Positions 61,618 through 64,000 of a DNA stretch of 64,000 nt are shown piece by piece. Location: NCBI GenBank assembly GCA_021371795.1, contig JAJFVK010000013.1, positions 186,001-250,000 of the forward strand, given 5' to 3'. The stretch is from Planctomycetaceae bacterium. GTDB taxonomy: Bacteria; Planctomycetota; Phycisphaerae; Sedimentisphaerales; UBA12454. The notes under the pieces are model-generated. The model had not been told where the DNA came from and ran no database searches. It was given only the letters and a program-made list of their open reading frames with translations. Position numbers and translations under genes: made by a program. Numbering within the stretch: position 1 is the stretch's first letter; every line of letters starts with the position of its first letter.

Positions 61618-62052
61618 ATGCAATTTAACTGGACGGATGCGGTTTCGCTTGTGCTGGCGATAATTTTCGGCGGCTTCATTGGAGCCGAGCGGGAATATCG
61701 CGGCAAACCGGCAGGTTTGCGGACAAACACATTAATATGTCTCGGCTCGTGCATCTTCACTATGATTTCCACAACTCTTTCCGGTTCAGACCCGGGCAGA
61801 ATCTCCGCACAAATTGTTACAGGCATAGGTTTTCTTGGAGCAGGCGCTATTATTCACAGCGGTATTGGCATCCACGGCCTGACTACCGCGGCGGTAATCT
61901 GGATTGTCGCAAGTATCGGAATGGCATGCGGAGCAAAAATGTATATTCTGGCCGCGGCCGCAACCCTGCTTTCACTTATAGTGTTACTGGTTCTGCCGTG
62001 GATAGAAAAACCAATCAGTAAAAATCATCCGTCGGAAAACCACCAAAATTAA
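61618..62052 (+). CDS. MgtC/SapB-family membrane protein
   Basis: 144 residues, four membrane helices. MgtC signature GGFIGAEREYRGKPAGLRTNTLICLGS near the N-terminus and GIGIHGLTTAAVIW. Lacks the C-terminal soluble ACT-like domain of MgtC proper, so it is a short SapB-type form. Family members act in Mg2+ stress or membrane potential; role here unknown. SD AAGGA. Confidence 0.85.
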   Translation: MQFNWTDAVSLVLAIIFGGFIGAEREYRGKPAGLRTNTLICLGSCIFTMISTTLSGSDPGRISAQIVTGIGFLGAGAIIHSGIGIHGLTTAAVIWIVASIGMACGAKMYILAAAATLLSLIVLLVLPWIEKPISKNHPSENHQN

Positions 62053-62295
62053 GTTAAAGCACATTGCCCCTTTTGCCCATTTTCACATCCGATAAAAAAC
62101 AATTTATTATTTAATTATTTTCTTTAAATGAACGATAAATGTAATTAGTATAAGTATATAATACCGCAGGTATTTTTTAATTGCGCGTCGAATGATTGTT
62201 ACGTCATTACGCCGACTTCGCTAAGCCGCGAATTACAATCGCAATTATTTAAGCCCGTTGGTATAAGTTATGCAAGGATGCGGGTCAGCGGTATT

Positions 62296-62519
62296 ATGGA
62301 TAAGAACAAAACGTCTGACAAGAATTCCAAAGACGATAACGATTATCTCAAATGGTCGAACATTGGATTGGAATTCGGCGGGGTAATAGCGGTTTTCTGT
62401 TACATTGGGTATAAGATTGACGCTGTTTTAAACTCAAGTCCTTACTTTCTTCTTGGCGGTTTTTTTGCTGGTTTTATAGGAATGTTCTATCTGATTTATA
62501 AGCAGATGAACAATAAGAA

Positions 62520-62523
<4 letters not shown>
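62296..62523 (+). CDS. atpZ: AtpZ/AtpI-like F-type ATPase accessory protein
   Basis: 75 residues from ATG 62296 (an ATG at 62278 is also in frame). Two membrane helices with a GYKID motif between, the AtpZ/AtpI pattern. Thought to aid assembly of the c-ring or Mg2+ supply. Its stop overlaps the atpB start (ATGA). First gene of the ATP synthase operon. Confidence 0.8.
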
Positions 62524-63624
<1,101 letters not shown>

Positions 63625-63641
63625 ACAAGACAGGATTTAAA

Positions 63642-64000
63642 ATGAATAAAAGAATCATAACAGCAATTTCGATTGCGTTATTGTTCGGCGGCACTGTTGT
63701 CGCGTCCGAAGAGGCCGCACCTGCACAGGAAGGCATCTTCAGCGGCTCTTACGCGGATGCCCTTTGGACAGTTATTGCTTTCGGCACACTGGTCATTGTT
63801 CTTGGCATTTTCGCATGGAAGCCCCTGCTTAGAAGCCTCAAGACCAGGGAAGATACTATTCAGCAGCAGTTATCCGATGCCGAGAACGCAAAGTCAAAGG
63901 CAGAGCATCTGCTCGATGAGCACAAGCATAAAAGCCTTGATATAATCGAGCGGGCCAACAAGTATGCCAATCAGACCAGCAAGGAAATTGTCGAACAGGC
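63642..64000 (+). CDS. atpF: F-type ATP synthase subunit b (partial, runs off right edge)
   Basis: The first 119 codons are visible. A signal-peptide-like segment (1-23: basic start, hydrophobic core, VVASEE) precedes the usual single membrane helix (about 43-60: TVIAFGTLVIVLGIFAW) and the start of the long charged coiled coil of the peripheral stalk. ATG 63642 is 17 bases after atpE. The extra N-terminal segment is longer than in most subunit b proteins. Confidence 0.9.
   Translation, partial: MNKRIITAISIALLFGGTVVASEEAAPAQEGIFSGSYADALWTVIAFGTLVIVLGIFAWKPLLRSLKTREDTIQQQLSDAENAKSKAEHLLDEHKHKSLDIIERANKYANQTSKEIVEQ

Overview
The window looks like chromosome of an anaerobic, fermentative planctomycete of the class Phycisphaerae (Sedimentisphaerales-like). 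The pointers are a secreted protein ending in paired dockerin-like EF-hand repeats of the kind common in that group, a PEP-CTERM sorted protein, an outer-membrane porin, lineage-type unknown lipoproteins, and a trimeric bifurcating-type [FeFe] hydrogenase with Rex. The organism assignment is inference from gene content; no rRNA is present.

Region 1 (1-7540, all minus strand) is a hydrogen-metabolism operon: rex, hydC/hydB/hydA (NuoE-, NuoF- and [FeFe]-hydrogenase-like subunits), a hydrogenase-like domain fused to a histidine kinase, and two response regulators, the last cut by the window edge. A Rex operator overlaps the -10 box upstream of rex. Region 2 (7541-15624) has a decayed transposase fragment, a CAT-anticodon tRNA, two phenylacetate-CoA-ligase-like genes each paired with a tandem-ACT protein, then a porin, a sodium:solute symporter and its small accessory protein. 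Region 3 (15625-18428) holds two membrane proteins and a putative secreted aspartic protease with a dockerin-like tail.

Region 4 (18467-28706) is housekeeping: efp, then recO-ybeY-7TM-HD-phoH-cdsA-uppS-purA on the minus strand, two unknown genes, uppP and pgpA; it combines undecaprenyl-phosphate and phospholipid synthesis with RNA maturation and repair. Region 5 (28765-31804) is a zinc-uptake operon zur-znuA-znuC-znuB driven by a promoter with a perfect palindrome. Region 6 (31806-40997) has a dGTPase-like gene, a HIT protein, two paralogous lipoproteins, ilvD, a zeta-toxin-like kinase with a 58-residue partner, two Cys-cluster proteins, a LysE exporter and a Phd/VapC toxin-antitoxin pair.

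Region 7 (41004-54603) carries an SGNH hydrolase, a second symporter, a methyltransferase, the PEP-CTERM protein with tandem repeats upstream, ileS, an ATPase plus DUF4276/TOPRIM-like pair that looks like a two-gene defence module, a DUF2062 protein, a kinase-heptosyltransferase fusion and a Nudix hydrolase. Region 8 (54614-60169) has alr, a dolichol-phosphate-mannose-synthase-like glycosyltransferase, a very large membrane protein and an ECF sigma/anti-sigma pair. Region 9 (60270-64000) has an aspartate aminotransferase, an MgtC-like protein and the start of the ATP synthase operon (atpZ-atpB-atpE-atpF, the last cut off).

The most interesting leads are the ATPase/DUF4276 pair, the H2-sensor-like kinase with altered H-cluster motifs, the zur palindrome, the tandem repeats at 46079-46218, the kinase-GT9 fusion, the zeta-toxin/Cys-cluster gene chain and the dockerin-tailed aspartic protease.
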